From: Channallabes apus
Lineage: Eukaryota; Chordata; Actinopteri; Siluriformes; Clariidae
Length of the DNA stretch: 64,000 nucleotides
Assembly (NCBI GenBank): GCA_030522415.1
Contig: CM060126.1
Coordinates: 1,167,833 to 1,231,832, forward strand
Reading direction: 5' to 3'
The position numbers and the translations under genes were made by a program. The notes beneath the pieces were generated by a model. The model saw nothing but the letters and a program-made list of their open reading frames with translations. It searched no databases and was not told the DNA's origin. Shown piece after piece: positions 9,169-20,260 of this stretch. How positions within the stretch are numbered: the first letter of the stretch is position 1; each line of letters begins with the position of its first letter.

Positions 9169-12100
9169 CATGGGACAACACCGTTGTTCTCCCAGGCAGA
9201 TCAGAGAACAATGACGGGTATTTTCGCAACAACTTCACAACTTCATTCAACTGATCTTTAGGTAAATATGATAGATGCAACTCTATATTACCCAAGATAA
9301 TAGAATTGTTAAGACGTGCACCAGGTGATTGAGGTTCTTCCAACAACATTTCTTCAGCAACAACAGGAACATTGTTCACTGTAACACACGGTTTACACTT
9401 GTCAACAGACTTCATAGAGGCAGTCACACCCCTTAACACATAAGGTTTTAACATATTAATGTGGCACACTCTTGTCTTACGTCTGCGCTCAGGGGTAGCT
9501 ATGACATAGTCTGTCTCACTAAGTTTCTGCTCAACTGTATAAGGTCCAGAAAACTTTGCTTGCAGTGGTGAGCCAGGAACAGGAAGAAAAACAAGAACAG
9601 ATTCACCCGCTTGAAAACTGCGTTGAACTGCCTTTCTATCATAACGTTCTTTCATTTCACACTGTGATACTGCAAGATGAGACTTAGCCAAGCTACACGC
9701 TTTGTGTAAGCGTTCACGAAAAGAACTCACATAATCAAGAACAGACATAGGGGCGCTCTCTTTACCCGTTAACTGCTCCTTCAACAACTTCAGAGGTCCG
9801 CGAACTGTATGAGCGAATACAAGTTCCGCAGGACTGAACCCTAAAGATTCTTGAACGGACCCTCTCACAGCAAACATGAGTAGCGGCAATCCATCTACCC
9901 AATCTTTACCAGTCTCAGTACAAAAAGTACGCAACAAAGTCTTCAACGTCTGATGAAAGCGTTCCAATACACCCTGTGATTCTGGATGATAAGCACTAGA
10001 CAATTTGTGTGAAACTCCCAGCTCTTTTAACAGCTGCTCAAACACTTTAGAAGTGAAATTCGTGCCTTGGTCTGTCTGAATTACTCTCGGCAGGCCGAAC
10101 GTAGTGCAAAACTTCACAATCTCTTTCAAAACTACCTGTGCTTTCAATGTACGCAATGGTACGGCTTCAGGGTAGCGAGTAGCAGCACACATAAGTGTTA
10201 AAATATACTGGTGCCCATGTTTTGATTTAGGCAAAGGTCCTACACAGTCAATTATCAACCTCTCAAACGGTTCCCCAATGACAGGAATCGGGTGAAGTGG
10301 AGCTTTAGGAACAGTCTGATTAGGCTTTCCTGCACGTTGACAAACATCACATGACCTACAAAATCGTGAAACATCACCTTTCACACCAGGCCAAAAAAAA
10401 TGTTTCACAATTCGCTGATATGTCTTCGTGACACCTAGATGACCAGCGAGAACATTTTCGTGCGCTAACCTCAACACATGAGATCGGTAAGTGGAAGGTA
10501 AAACTATTTGATACGCTATCTGCCAATCATCACTTTCTTTTGGCTGCCATTTACGCATTAAAATTTTATCATCCCAAAAATATCCCACCCTTGCCACCGC
10601 AAGGTCAGCACTTGCCACTGCACTGCTAATACAATTTGTTAGAGTGGGGTCTAACTTCTGGGCGGCACTCAAATTGTCCTTACCCACAACAGAGTCTTTC
10701 TCCAATGGAAACTTGGGCTTCTGCTCAGCAATCCCATCCTCCTTAACAGATAACCTGCACTCTACCTGCTTAAGGGGTACACTCAGAAAAGAATCAGACA
10801 AGTCAATAACATCCTGAAAACTTTTTGATTGAGATCTTGTAACCACACAAGCTGGAAAAGCTAGTGGAAAGGTTACAGAGAGGTCTGGTATCTCAGAAAT
10901 TACTGGCTTGCTTACGACAATAGGACTGGGAAAAACTGTACCACCAGCAAGATCATTTCCCAATATGATACTGACATTCTCAACGGGCAACTTCTTACAA
11001 ACCCCCATCTGCACTTGGCCTGAAACTAGGTCTGACTTCAAGTTAACAGTGTGCAAAGGAATACTAATACATCCCATTTCGATACCACGCACTAGCGCGT
11101 TGGCACCTGCATACGATGCATCACAAAACTGTAGCACATCCTCCAATACGAGAGATTGGGCCGATCCAGTATCCCTTAACATCTGAACACCCCTAACCGT
11201 AGAGTCTCCTACAAGTGACACATAACCTGTCAGCATAAAAGGACTAAATGAGGAAATATCAGGTGTAATTGAATCAGGAACTGCCTGTACAGTCGCCGCA
11301 CTCTTAGGTCTAGCCTTTTGCTTCCAAGCGCTACACTCAGCAATCATGTGACCAGGATCAAGACAATAAAAACAAACCCTCCTCTTCTCTGTGCCCTTTA
11401 AAACTGCTTTTCCACCACCAGACATTTTGACTTTACCGTTAGGCGCAGTACGAATGACGGACTCCGTGGCGAAAGGCGCTTTAAATTGACGTACCGAAGA
11501 AAAGACAGTTCGGTGAGTAAGTGCGAATTCGTCAACGAGCACAGCTGCATCAGTGATTTTTAATACCTTTTGCTCATTTAAATGAACAACAACGTTCTCC
11601 GGTAAACAAGTTTTAAAATCTTCAAGTAAGATTAATTCTTGCAATTCCTCACGAGTGGTAATCTTACAAGCATGACACCATTTCTCAAACAGAAATTTCT
11701 TTTCCCTTGCAAACTCCACATGAGTCTGGTTGGGCTGCTTTAAACATGCCCTAAACTTCTGTCTATAGGCTTCCGGAACTAACTCATATGCTCTTAATAC
11801 TACTGCTTTCACTACGTCATAATCTAATGACTCTTCAATCGACAAGGCAGCACACACCTCCTGCGCTTTACCTACTAGGTTACACTGCAGTAGTAAAGCC
11901 CACATATCTCTTGGCCAGTTTAACTTTGCAGCCACACGTTCAAATGCTACAAAGTAGGCATCTACCTCTGACTCACGGAAAGGCGGAACTAATTTAACAT
12001 ACCTACTAATGTCAAATTCAGGACCTGTTATTCCACTATCACCAGTAGAAGGCGCTCTAGCACGAGGAATAGGAACTGGACGACGACGCAAAGTTTCTAC

Positions 12101-12505
12101 TTCTACCTCAAGCTTACGTAATTTCACATCACGATCGGCCTGAACTTCAAGAGCTTTTAATCGTAGCATTTGCGTCTCGTATTCTTGCTTTTTTAATGCA
12201 AGATCAAGCTCCTTTAATCTCACAGTTATTTGCGGATCTAACGCTACACTCTTACCACTAGTAACTGAGTTAGAGTCAATGTCTGCACCAACATCTTCCT
12301 CATCTCTCTGTTCTAAAGCTTTATCAGGAAAGATGCCAGCTTCCACCAATTTAACATGTAACTCCTCCTTAATCACCTGTTTCCTAGCAACTCTAGAAAC
12401 AGCGATATTATAAAAGTCTGCTACCAAAAGAAGATCTACCTTTCTACAGTTATTAAACTCTTCCAAAGATGGAGATAAGGTAAACTTCACTAAATCAAAG
12501 TCCAT
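9163..12505 (-). CDS. gag-pol 5' part: gag, protease, integrase (Gmr1-type)
   Basis: Starts at ATG 12503-12505 and stays open for about 1114 codons to the LINE insertion; 15 LINE-derived codons then follow to a stop at 9116. Residues about 90-145 form a charged coiled coil. About 250-335 is a SCAN-like capsid C-terminal domain (REELQELILLEDF, LPENV). A CX2CX4HX4C zinc knuckle has C378, C381, H386 and C391. The protease has DTG at 445-447 and ILGNDLAGG near 514-522. Integrase has zinc residues H682, H689, C719 and C722, catalytic D753, D812 and E848 (35-residue spacing) and a GPY motif at about 987-989. Gag and pol share one frame, so no frameshift is needed. RT comes after integrase, the reverse of ordinary Ty3/Gypsy. 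Confidence 0.95.
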
Positions 12506-12653
12506 AGTTCCACTAATATGACTATGACTCCTCCCCTACAAAAGTTTAAAGCAGCTACACAAACTTCATACTTTAGCAATATGGGAAACAATTGTGATTT
12601 TGTTAATACTCACAGGTGAATGAAACTCCAATTGTTAGTAATTGTAACGGAAT
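12506..12653 (-). other. Leader between primer-binding site and gag start
   Basis: 148 bp of AT-rich untranslated leader with no open frame of note. Confidence 0.6.
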
Positions 12654-12666
12654 GGACGAGCCCCCA
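12654..12666 (-). other. Primer-binding site matching tRNA-Pro
   Basis: The plus strand reads GGACGAGCCCCCA, the 3' end of tRNA-Pro including CCA. On the element strand this gives TGGGGGCTCGTCC, starting two bases after the 5' LTR. Thirteen bases match; the following bases do not continue the match. Confidence 0.85.
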
Positions 12667-12668
12667 AT

Positions 12669-13537
12669 TGTTACGTTCCCCTCTAGTCTAGGGGTGGAAG
12701 AGAAGTAACAAAATTAGTTGAGATAGCAAACTTTCATCTAAAAACCTGAATACAATGTTAAATTTTGCTTTTCCCCTGTCCCAACACTCCAAAAAGATCA
12801 CACTAATCTCAAATGCAAAACAAAAGATTTTATTTACAAACTCAAATATCCAAAACAGGGAGCAAAACAAACTTCAGGAGGGAACAAGGCCAAAATAACA
12901 AACATAATAGTTCTAACTTAGTTTTTAAAGAAAATTAGTTAACCTCACAAAAGAAAGTACCAAATAAACAACAGAAGTCTTACCTGGCTCCCTTACTAAA
13001 TTAACACAGGAGAAAAAGATGATACAAAAGTAAATGGCGTCCTCCTCCCTACTGCTCCAGATAAAATAAGTAAACAAAAGAACTCAATTTCAAGAAAAGA
13101 TTAGGAACAGGGCTGTAGCAATGACAACTGGTGAAGCAAGACTTAGCACAGGCTAACACCTTAGCACAAACAACAAGCAGCATTAGCAATAGCACACAAG
13201 CTAAAGTCTAAGGCAGGAGAAAACAATAGTCTCTGGAGAGCTGGTCAGAAAGCAGGAGGGCACCCTCTCCTAAGCTACTCTGCTCTGCTCTACTCTGTCC
13301 ACAATACTCCCTCCTCGTGTCCTTCAGGTGTCTGTAGCCTTTAACTCCACAAAGCTCTCCTCGTTAGCCAATGTGGATCCAGCGGTGATTGGTGCAATTA
13401 GGCACAGGTGACCTACACCAAGCTGGTAGTGTGGTAGACGAGAAAAAAGGAGAGAACAAAACACCAAAATACTGTAGCATGACAATATATGTTTACAATA
13501 TAATATAAACAAAATAAATACGTCAAAGGACGTAACA
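12669..13537 (-). repeat. 5' LTR of Gmr1-type element
   Basis: 869 bp, differing from the 3' LTR only at 13161. As the 5' LTR of a minus-strand element it should hold the promoter, but no convincing TATA box was seen. AATAAA on the minus strand lies at the position equivalent to 4142-4147. Confidence 0.97.
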
Positions 13538-13541
13538 ACAG

Positions 13542-14340
13542 TAACTAGTGTTAGTACGCGATGATGGTTAAAGAGTTTGTAGAAATAGTTAAAAGGTTGA
13601 AGCTAATAATAATCTGCTGATCTTTCTGTACAGCAGAACTCTCTGTCTAACTTATTAATAGACAGAAATGACATTCTGTAAGGTTGAGTATCTGACGCCT
13701 TGTTTACACTAAGTTGTCCTTCTTTGGTGCTCAGACAAATACACTCCCTGTTCGGTAATCGGAGAGAGAATCACAGATGAGAAATGGAAAAAGTCGATCA
13801 GATAAAGATGAAGTTTTGTCTTAAAACGACTCCAGCGTGTTAAAATTCACTTATACCACTTCAGCGCTGTTATTTCAGACAAAGTGAAAATATCAACTAA
13901 TCCCAGTCAAAATATTCACTTTATCTTTTCTAATTAATATCTATTGCTGCAGGTGTTTGTTTACATTGAGACAGTAGCGCATTAGTAGATTATTATACAG
14001 TAGATTATTAAATCCAGCACATAACTGTTCATAACATCACTTTTACTCCACATTTAGATTTAAACTGATGCTGCAGATTAAACTACAGACAGAAGATCTA
14101 CAGTGAGGAGAACCTTCCAGAAAAACAACCGTCTTGTAGCATCATAGTCAAAAAGACTTGCGGCTGTAGTTGGTGCCAAAAGTGCTTCAACAACAACAAA
14201 AAAATCTTTCTCATGGTCTGAGTGTCCTGCAGGTGCCTTTAAGATGCAGTGTAAGTACTGCAAACCTTTCAGTAAATTCTGTCCAGTTTTGCTGGACAAA
14301 GAGACAGACGGACAGACGGACAGAGTTTTTTCTGGGACTG
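13542..14340 (+). repeat. Interspersed repeat family A, copy 1
   Basis: Shares long near-identical stretches with 45833-46520 and 62425-62840 and a shorter part with 23929-24210. The shared core runs from GGTTAAAGAGTTTGTAG through TCGGAGAGAGAATCACAGAT to ATTCTGTCCAGTTTTGCTGG. Compared with the other copies it has about 180 extra bases near 14095-14275. It encodes nothing recognisable. The LTR element lies directly at its left edge and may have landed in or beside it. The family type is unknown. Confidence 0.75.
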
Positions 14341-15110
14341 CTTTCGGGTCCTCCAATGTATGTAATCCATCAACGTCCTGGTGATATAGAACTCATAGAG
14401 ACCTCAGGAGCACAAGGACTGACATTACAGATTTCAGTGAACCTACATCTGGTAGGCATCTGGAATCGGGGAATACCTGATATTGGAAACACAACACGGT
14501 GGCGCCACCAACAGCAGCAACAGCAGGACTTTGGGAATCGATGGCGCAGGGATCATACAGTAGAACCCTGGAATATCACCCCGCCGGAACAGCTCGGAAT
14601 ATCGGACACCGGAAATGCTGGATTCTGGAATTATAGGATTCTAGAACACAGACGCCGCATGTCAGCAGCCACAGCGGTGGGAACCCGGTCTGGGTTTATG
14701 GTGCATGAAGGACTGGTTGCTATGAGGGCTTGTTTCCATGACAGAAATAGAAGAAATCGGTTCCACATTTCCACAACAACACGTCCATTACTCCATGCCA
14801 CGAAGCCCTCGGGTGTTAAGTCTGAAAACACATCCTGGTCTTTGTTATTGCTCGCAGGTTTTCATATTTCATATTCAGAACTTCAGGTCACAGTGACTCG
14901 GTTTCCCGAACACAGAGAATGGAGCAACATGGGGGCGCTTTTAATAATATTGTACAAAAACCTGCTATAGAGTTATAAACAAAACGAACAAATTAAAGAA
15001 CAAGCGTACGGCATGGGGTTTATGTACTAATAGATTTATTATTTATTTTACAGGTAGTGTGCATTGACAAGAAACAGTGTCGGTGAGGAATCGTACAGCA
15101 CACGCTGCTT
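14341..15110 (+). other. No gene assigned; long open frame probably chance
   Basis: A 266-codon frame (14170-14970) spans this stretch and begins inside repeat family A. It has no recognisable domain. The middle part is rich in GGAAT-type words (GGAATCGGGGAATACC, CTGGAATATCAC), so it may be a degraded repeat. Confidence 0.35.
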
Positions 15111-15235
15111 TATATGTATATATACTGTACAATATACTGTATACACTGTGTGTGTGTGTGTGTGTGTGTGCATATAGACCTGAGAGACGGTTACCAGCGT
15201 GGTGTTTTTTCCTTGTGGCATTCAGTCTGACAGTT

Positions 15236-15282
<47 letters not shown>

Positions 15283-15416
15283 ACACACACACATCCCTCC
15301 TAATTTTCTAGCAGGGTGACAGGCTCCTCTATGTAGCGCTCGTCACACTCGGTCGTTCTGATGGACCGCGTCCACTTGTCAGGTGGATGAAGACAGATTT
15401 CTCCATAGTGCTTCTG

Positions 15417-15461
<45 letters not shown>

Positions 15462-15528
15462 AACTGTCAGACTGAATGCCACAAGGAAAAAACACCACGC
15501 TGGTAACCGTCTCTCAGGTCTATATGCA

Positions 15529-15580
<52 letters not shown>

Positions 15581-15614
15581 GTATACAGTATATTGTACAG
15601 TATATATACATATA
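15111..15614. repeat. Long inverted repeat with TG/CA tracts
   Basis: The left arm (15111 to about 15292) and right arm (about 15418 to 15614) are inverted copies. Both contain the segment GGTTACCAGCGTGGTG or its complement and are interrupted by CA/TG microsatellites of unequal length. Arms match through the outer TATATGTATATATACTGTAC. The loop of about 125 bp is unique and holds a possible exon. Confidence 0.9.
15300..15413 (-). CDS. Candidate terminal coding exon, unidentified
   Basis: In the inverted-repeat loop, the minus strand reads open for 37 codons plus TAG. It is preceded by a possible splice acceptor (ACAACAG before 15413) after a long CA tract. The predicted peptide starts KHYGEICLHPPDKW and contains TECDERYIEEPV. 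It has mixed composition and G/C-rich third positions, unlike the surrounding DNA. I do not recognise the protein. No donor or neighbouring exon was found. It could be the last exon of a host gene, an alternative exon or chance. The CA tract upstream is a poor polypyrimidine tract. Confidence 0.3.
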   Translation of the reverse strand, partial: KHYGEICLHPPDKWTRSIRTTECDERYIEEPVTLLEN

Positions 15615-15765
15615 TACTGTATATGTGCGCATGGGCTTGTGTGTGTATGCCACAGACACAGCGAGAGAGAGAGAGAGAACTAGAGGCATTTCCCACCACA
15701 CGCACATGCATATGCATTAGGGCTTTTAAATAAAAATGGACTGCAGCACACCAAACTGTTAAGCA

Positions 15766-15766
15766 C

Positions 15767-15797
<31 letters not shown>
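15766..15797. repeat. (CA)n microsatellite
   Basis: About 14 CA units, read directly. Confidence 0.9.
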
Positions 15798-15798
<1 letters not shown>

Positions 15799-16027
15799 GA
15801 TGTCCTTAAAGCATAAACACAGTCAGGCAAACACTTTGTTATGTAAATAACATAAATTTTTGAAACATGTATTCTGGGAAGACTTATGCTCCATTTAAGG
15901 AAAAGAATGGCGTGAGATCGGGAGGTAATTAAGATGAAATAACTGACGATCGCACAGTCTGTGGATCAACACTCAACTATCAAACCTCAGACTAATGCTG
16001 ATAGCAAATAAAACTACTGCAGAGAAC

Positions 16028-16062
16028 GACATGTATGTATGCACAGTATGTATGTATCTATG

Positions 16063-16100
<38 letters not shown>

Positions 16101-16101
16101 C
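16028..16101. repeat. (GTAT)n/(CTAT)n microsatellite
   Basis: GTAT units pass into about 11 CTAT units. Confidence 0.93.
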
Positions 16102-16108
16102 AGTATCT

Positions 16109-16400
16109 ATCACTTTCATTATCACCAAGAAGCATCAACTCGTCTGTCCTGAAGATTGACAGAGATTCCAACGTGCTGACCCTGGAGCCTCCTTACATAA
16201 CGTCTCCTTATCAGTGATCCTGTGTTTATTAATCAGTTCATTATCATCGTACACATCCTTGTGAAAGAGCTGATGCTATAGCAATCATAACATTTTAGAA
16301 CAATCATGTTAATATGAACCTGCGCTACTGTCAGGGCTGCTGTTATAGAGAATTAATCAACACCTTCTGACCAATCACGACACAGAGCTCAGCAACAGCA
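16109..16400 (+). repeat. Interspersed repeat family B, copy 1
   Basis: Shares ordered short blocks with 32268-32600: ACCAAGAAG, CTGTCCTGAAGAT, a CTGGAG...CTCCTT segment and a 3' region with CTGCTGTTATAGAGAATTAA. The sequence TTAATCAACACCTTCTGACC recurs inverted at about 33150-33185. It is degraded and non-coding. The class is unknown, possibly a non-autonomous DNA element. Confidence 0.5.
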
Positions 16401-17329
16401 GTGTGGTTAGCGTTCACACAAGGAAACTCTCACAAGTTCTACAGACGTTTCAAATTACCTTCATTATACCTCAAAAAGTCAAACCCATCTTTTTTTGAAA
16501 CATCAGTACCCATACAGAACTGGGTGTGTTTATTGGGTAACTCTCCAAAGACTCCAAAGTACTCTTCCCTGGTGCCTTCTTAGTTTCTACAACTTGATAG
16601 AGGTATTTATATTTATTTAATGAACATCCAGTTTATGTAACATTAGTAGTCTTTTTTTCCTGCAAGAGAGAGAGAGAGGGAGAGAGAGGGAGAATAAACA
16701 GGGCCTGATGAGGAATTGAGTGTTTATAGCTGCTATAACATACGCGACAACAGGAAATCACTTGTTTCATGGATGTTCCTCATCAGGACTGTATCTATAA
16801 ATGAATTTAAAAAACTACATAAAGTTAATGAAGCAACAGTGATTTCAGATCACATGTAGGACATCAATAGTTTATAAAGTTCCCAAAGTTTCCCTTCTGT
16901 AATTTCACGTATCATAAAACACAAACAATGCCCTGGATGCTCTTAGACAGAAGCAGGTTGAGAAGTTGGAATGGAAATGTATGAATTATTAAACTCTTAG
17001 CCTCAGGCTTGGTAAGCATTTATTTCTTTACACAAAACGTACACATATTATGTCTGATTACTTATGAATGCAGACAGAGCAGAGAGAGAGAGAGAGAGAG
17101 ATAGACTGGCTTTCATCCTGACGTATAAATGTGTGTGTGGTTTTAATTTGCCCGTCTTAAGGATGTTATTTATAATTCATGGGCGTGTGCCGGAGTACAT
17201 TCAGCATTAGCAGTGAGCATTCTCTCCTTATGAATAAAACAAAAACAAAATTTCAGGTGGCTGTCTGAGAATAAGCAATTCAACTTTTCTTTGCCATGCG
17301 CACTTTAGCACTCACACTGACGTTTATGT
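16401..17329. other. No gene; repeat family C copy and GA runs
   Basis: About 16715-16830 shares GTTTATAGCTGCTATAACAT and a following CACTTGTTTCA-like block with 57953-58080, so it is a dispersed repeat (family C). GA runs lie at about 16663-16693 and 17081-17101. Nothing coding was seen. Confidence 0.45.
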
Positions 17330-17640
17330 CAGGTTAGCTTCTTTAGCTTCTTCGCCCTTTGGGTCAGTGAGTCATTTGGACATGGCCTAGATTTATCCTG
17401 TTCTACAGTATGGTGTTTAATTCCGTGAATCATTTTGAGTCATTACCATAATCTTTTGTCTTTTGGCCACGATCAAGAATCATTTGGATAAGACAAAAAT
17501 TATTTCCTCTGTCAATTCTTTAAAATTATTTTGTTCACAGCAGATATTCACTTCTTTCTCTCACATGGGTTAATATGTGAGTCAGGGAATCATTTGGCCG
17601 TGGTAAAACTTTATTCTTCTGTGGTTCGGCAAATCGATAT

Positions 17641-18860
17641 TTCAACTTCAACTTTAACTTTATTTGCGTAGCACTTTAACAACAGCAAATGCCCCAGAGT
17701 GCTTCACATACTATAGATATTAAAATAACATTACAATACATGAACAATAATTGTAACCTCCTAGTCTGAGGTGATGAGTTGCACATCACACACATCTATA
17801 ATCAAAACACATCTAAAAAAAAATGTTGGTTTAAATGCCAAAAGAAAACATGAGTTTTCAGATGGGATTTGATCTCCCTCAGTGATGTGGCCTCACAAAT
17901 GGTCAAGGACAGGTCATTCCACAATGTATGTGCAGCCACAGAGAAAGTTTGATCACCCCTGAGCTTTCATTTAGTTTTTTGTACAGTCAGGAATAGTTTA
18001 TCTGATGATCTGAGAGACTGGCGTGCGGGATATGGCTGAAGCAGCTCTGCGAGGTTCGGCGGGGCAAGTCCATGTAAACATTTAAACTTAACCAAAAGAA
18101 TTTTAAAGTCAATTCCGTACTGTAATGGGAGCCAATGAAGGGAAGCCAGGACTGGAGAGATATGTTCTCTTTTACTTGTAGAAGTTAGGAGCCGAGCAGC
18201 AGAAGTTTGGACCAGCACTAATCTGTTTATTAAATTTAAGACCATGGTCGAGTATGACTGAATTTGACACTGTGGGTTTAACATACATAACCCACATCAG
18301 AGGTGGAACTTCATCCCTGGCAACAGGACCAAAAACCAAAACATCAGTTTTCTTATCATTAAAAATTTAAAGAATTGAGGGCTAGTCATATCTTTACAGT
18401 ATGTCATCTGGACATGTTAACAAAGTCCTGATAGAGGAAACCTTCTCCTGTTTTAACGGGCCATACAGTAAATCTGATTATCACCTGCATAGCAGTGAAA
18501 GGAGATGCCATGTTTTCTCAAGATATAGCCGATTGGCAACAAATACAACGGAAATAGAAGGGGCCCAAACACAGGACCCTGTGGGACCCCATATGTCAGA
18601 GGAGCTGATAAGGACTCAAAATCTCCAAGGCTAACAGAAAATGTTCTATAAATGAGATAGAAAGTCTAGAGCTGTACCTCTAATTCCCACCCATTGTTCT
18701 AAATATGACAGAAGGATGTCATGGTCTACAGTATGAAAGGCAGCTGTTAAATCAAGGAGCAGTAGAACCACCGAATCACCAGAATCAGTAAGATGGTAAA
18801 TGTCATTCCTTTAACTGAGCTGTTTTAGTACTGCGAAGAGCATTAAAACCACTATTTAAT
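17641..18860 (-). mobile_element. Degraded LINE (L2/CR1-like), RT fragment
   Basis: On the minus strand the order is RT palm remnant (AAFHTVDHDILLSYLEQW, about 18740-18650), a damaged GPTGS box (about 18590), then a C-terminal stretch with LLTSTSKREHISPVLASLHW (about 18190-18130) and a 3' end in a TTGAAGTTGAA-like tail at 17641. Several stops and frame changes are present. The 105-codon frame 17967-18284 is part of it. It inserted into the TGAGTCA array. Confidence 0.8.
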
Positions 18861-18930
18861 ATATAATGTTAGAATTATTTGGTCATGAGCATGATTCACT
18901 CATCTGTCATTTAACAAATAAGAGCTTGAG

Positions 18931-19252
18931 GCAGTGTTAGCACTGTCGCCTTGCACCTCCACGATCCAGGTTCGATTCCCGTCAATGGTTCAATTCCCGT
19001 CTCTGAGTGCATGGAGTTTGCATGTTCTCCCCGTGCTTGGTAGGTTTCCTCCGGGTAGGTTACTCTGGTTTCCTCTCACAGTCCAAAGACATGCAGATTA
19101 GGCTAAATAGTGTGTGAATGAGTGTGTGAGTGAGTGGATGTGTGCGTGCCCTGCAATAGATTGGTCTACGGTGTATCCCGCTTTGTGGAATAGGCTCCAA
19201 GCCCCCTGCGACCCTGAATACAGGATAAAGTGATATAGACGATGAGAGAGTG
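18931..19252 (+). mobile_element. SINE family 1, near full length
   Basis: Plus-strand head GTTAGCACTGTCGCC, box B (GGTTCGATTCC, followed by a partial second copy), the body GCATGTTCTCCCCGTGCTTG and a 3' end AGGATAAAGTGATATAGACG followed by GATGAGAGAGTG. This is the longest family member here and defines the 3' end used to explain the array at 2155. Confidence 0.85.
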
Positions 19253-20260
19253 AAGAAGTGAGCTTGAGTCAGTGAGTCATTTGGCCGTTACTGAGAATTT
19301 TCCTCTTTCTCAAATCAGTGAATCAGTAATGTTTGAATCAATGATTCATTTTGGTCATGACTGCAAATTACTGCGCTGTCTCATAGTAGATCAGGATTAA
19401 AGTCAATAAAACTTTTAGTGTTCGAGTCAGTGAATCATTTGGTCATAGCAGAGCGTCCCTTCTCTTTCTGGATAGGTGTTTCAAATCAAATCAGTCTTTG
19501 AATCAGCGAATCATTTGGTCATGACTGTAATTTGTTTCTTTCTCATTTAGTGAATCACTGAATCATCATTATTTGACTCATTTAAGAATTTATGATTCAA
19601 ATCAGTATTTGAGTCAGTCAATAATTTTGGTCCTGCCTGCAAATCACTTCTATTTCTCATAGTGAGTCAGTGTTTGAGTTATTGACACTTTTAGTGCTTA
19701 GTTTTTTTCCTCCTGTATCAAATTACGTTTTGAGTCATGTCATCACTTAGAAGACATTTACTTTTTCTTGCTCAGCGAATCAAATTTTAAGTCAGGGGAT
19801 GATTTGGTCATGACCGCATCAGTGATCTTGTACTAGTGAATCTTTTAGTCAGTTGTTTAGTCACAGCAGAGATTATCTTCTCTTTCTTGTTCATTGGATG
19901 GGAATTTCAAATCAAATCAGTGTTTGAATCAGGGAATCATTTGGTCATGAACAAAATTCTGTCATTCAGCAAGTCAGCTTCTCATTTTTGTGTGTTCAGC
20001 GTTTTTTATGGTCAGTGAGTCAGTGAATCACTTTGTTCATAGCAGACGTTCACTTTTTTTTCTCATTTAATGGATTGCTATTTAAGTCGGTGAATCGTTT
20101 GGTCATGACTGCAATTTGCTTCTTCCTCATTTATTAAATCACTGTTGAGTCAACAAATCATTTCATTGTGCCGAAGCTCTGCTCCTCTGTACCTCACTGA
20201 ATCCTTATTGATGTCAACACCAAGATTAGAATCAGTGTTGAGTCAGCGAACCCTAAAGCA

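Larger units (their letters stand above)
3982..13537 (-). mobile_element. Gmr1-type Ty3/Gypsy LTR retrotransposon, nearly intact, with nested LINE
   Basis: Full-length element bounded by two 869-bp LTRs with inverted ends TGTTACG/CGTAACA and flanked by a 4-bp duplication ACAG (3978-3981 and 13538-13541). In minus-strand order it has 5' LTR, tRNA-Pro primer-binding site, gag, protease, integrase, reverse transcriptase, RNase H, a purine-rich tract and 3' LTR. Integrase upstream of reverse transcriptase is atypical for Ty3/Gypsy and is the arrangement described for Gmr1 of cod. The internal frame is broken only by a LINE at 6213-9162. One LTR difference (4474 A versus 13161 T) indicates very recent insertion. 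No envelope-like frame is present. Confidence 0.95.
17330..20260. repeat. Degenerate tandem array rich in TGAGTCA
   Basis: A loosely repeated phrase resembling GAGTCAGTGAATCATTTGG, often followed by TCATGACTGCAA and a C/T-rich spacer, recurs roughly every 80-100 bp. Examples are near 17369, 17582, 18870, 19268, 19346, 19426, 19500, 19612, 19790, 19925, 20020 and 20090. At least eleven copies hold perfect TGAGTCA, the AP-1/bZIP consensus. The array is split by a LINE (17641-18860) and a SINE (18931-19252). It is non-coding. Confidence 0.7.

Noticed and set aside
9116..9171. Fusion protein between integrase region and LINE
   Set aside because: The short read-through of each frame into the other at the junction is a by-product of insertion, not a designed fusion.
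12654..12666. Exogenous or endogenous retrovirus because of the tRNA-Pro primer site
   Set aside because: No envelope frame, and pol has Ty3/Gypsy Gmr1-type order; the primer type alone does not indicate a retrovirus.
14170..14970. 266-codon frame as a host gene
   Set aside because: Starts inside repeat family A and has no domain or repeat-free coding signal.
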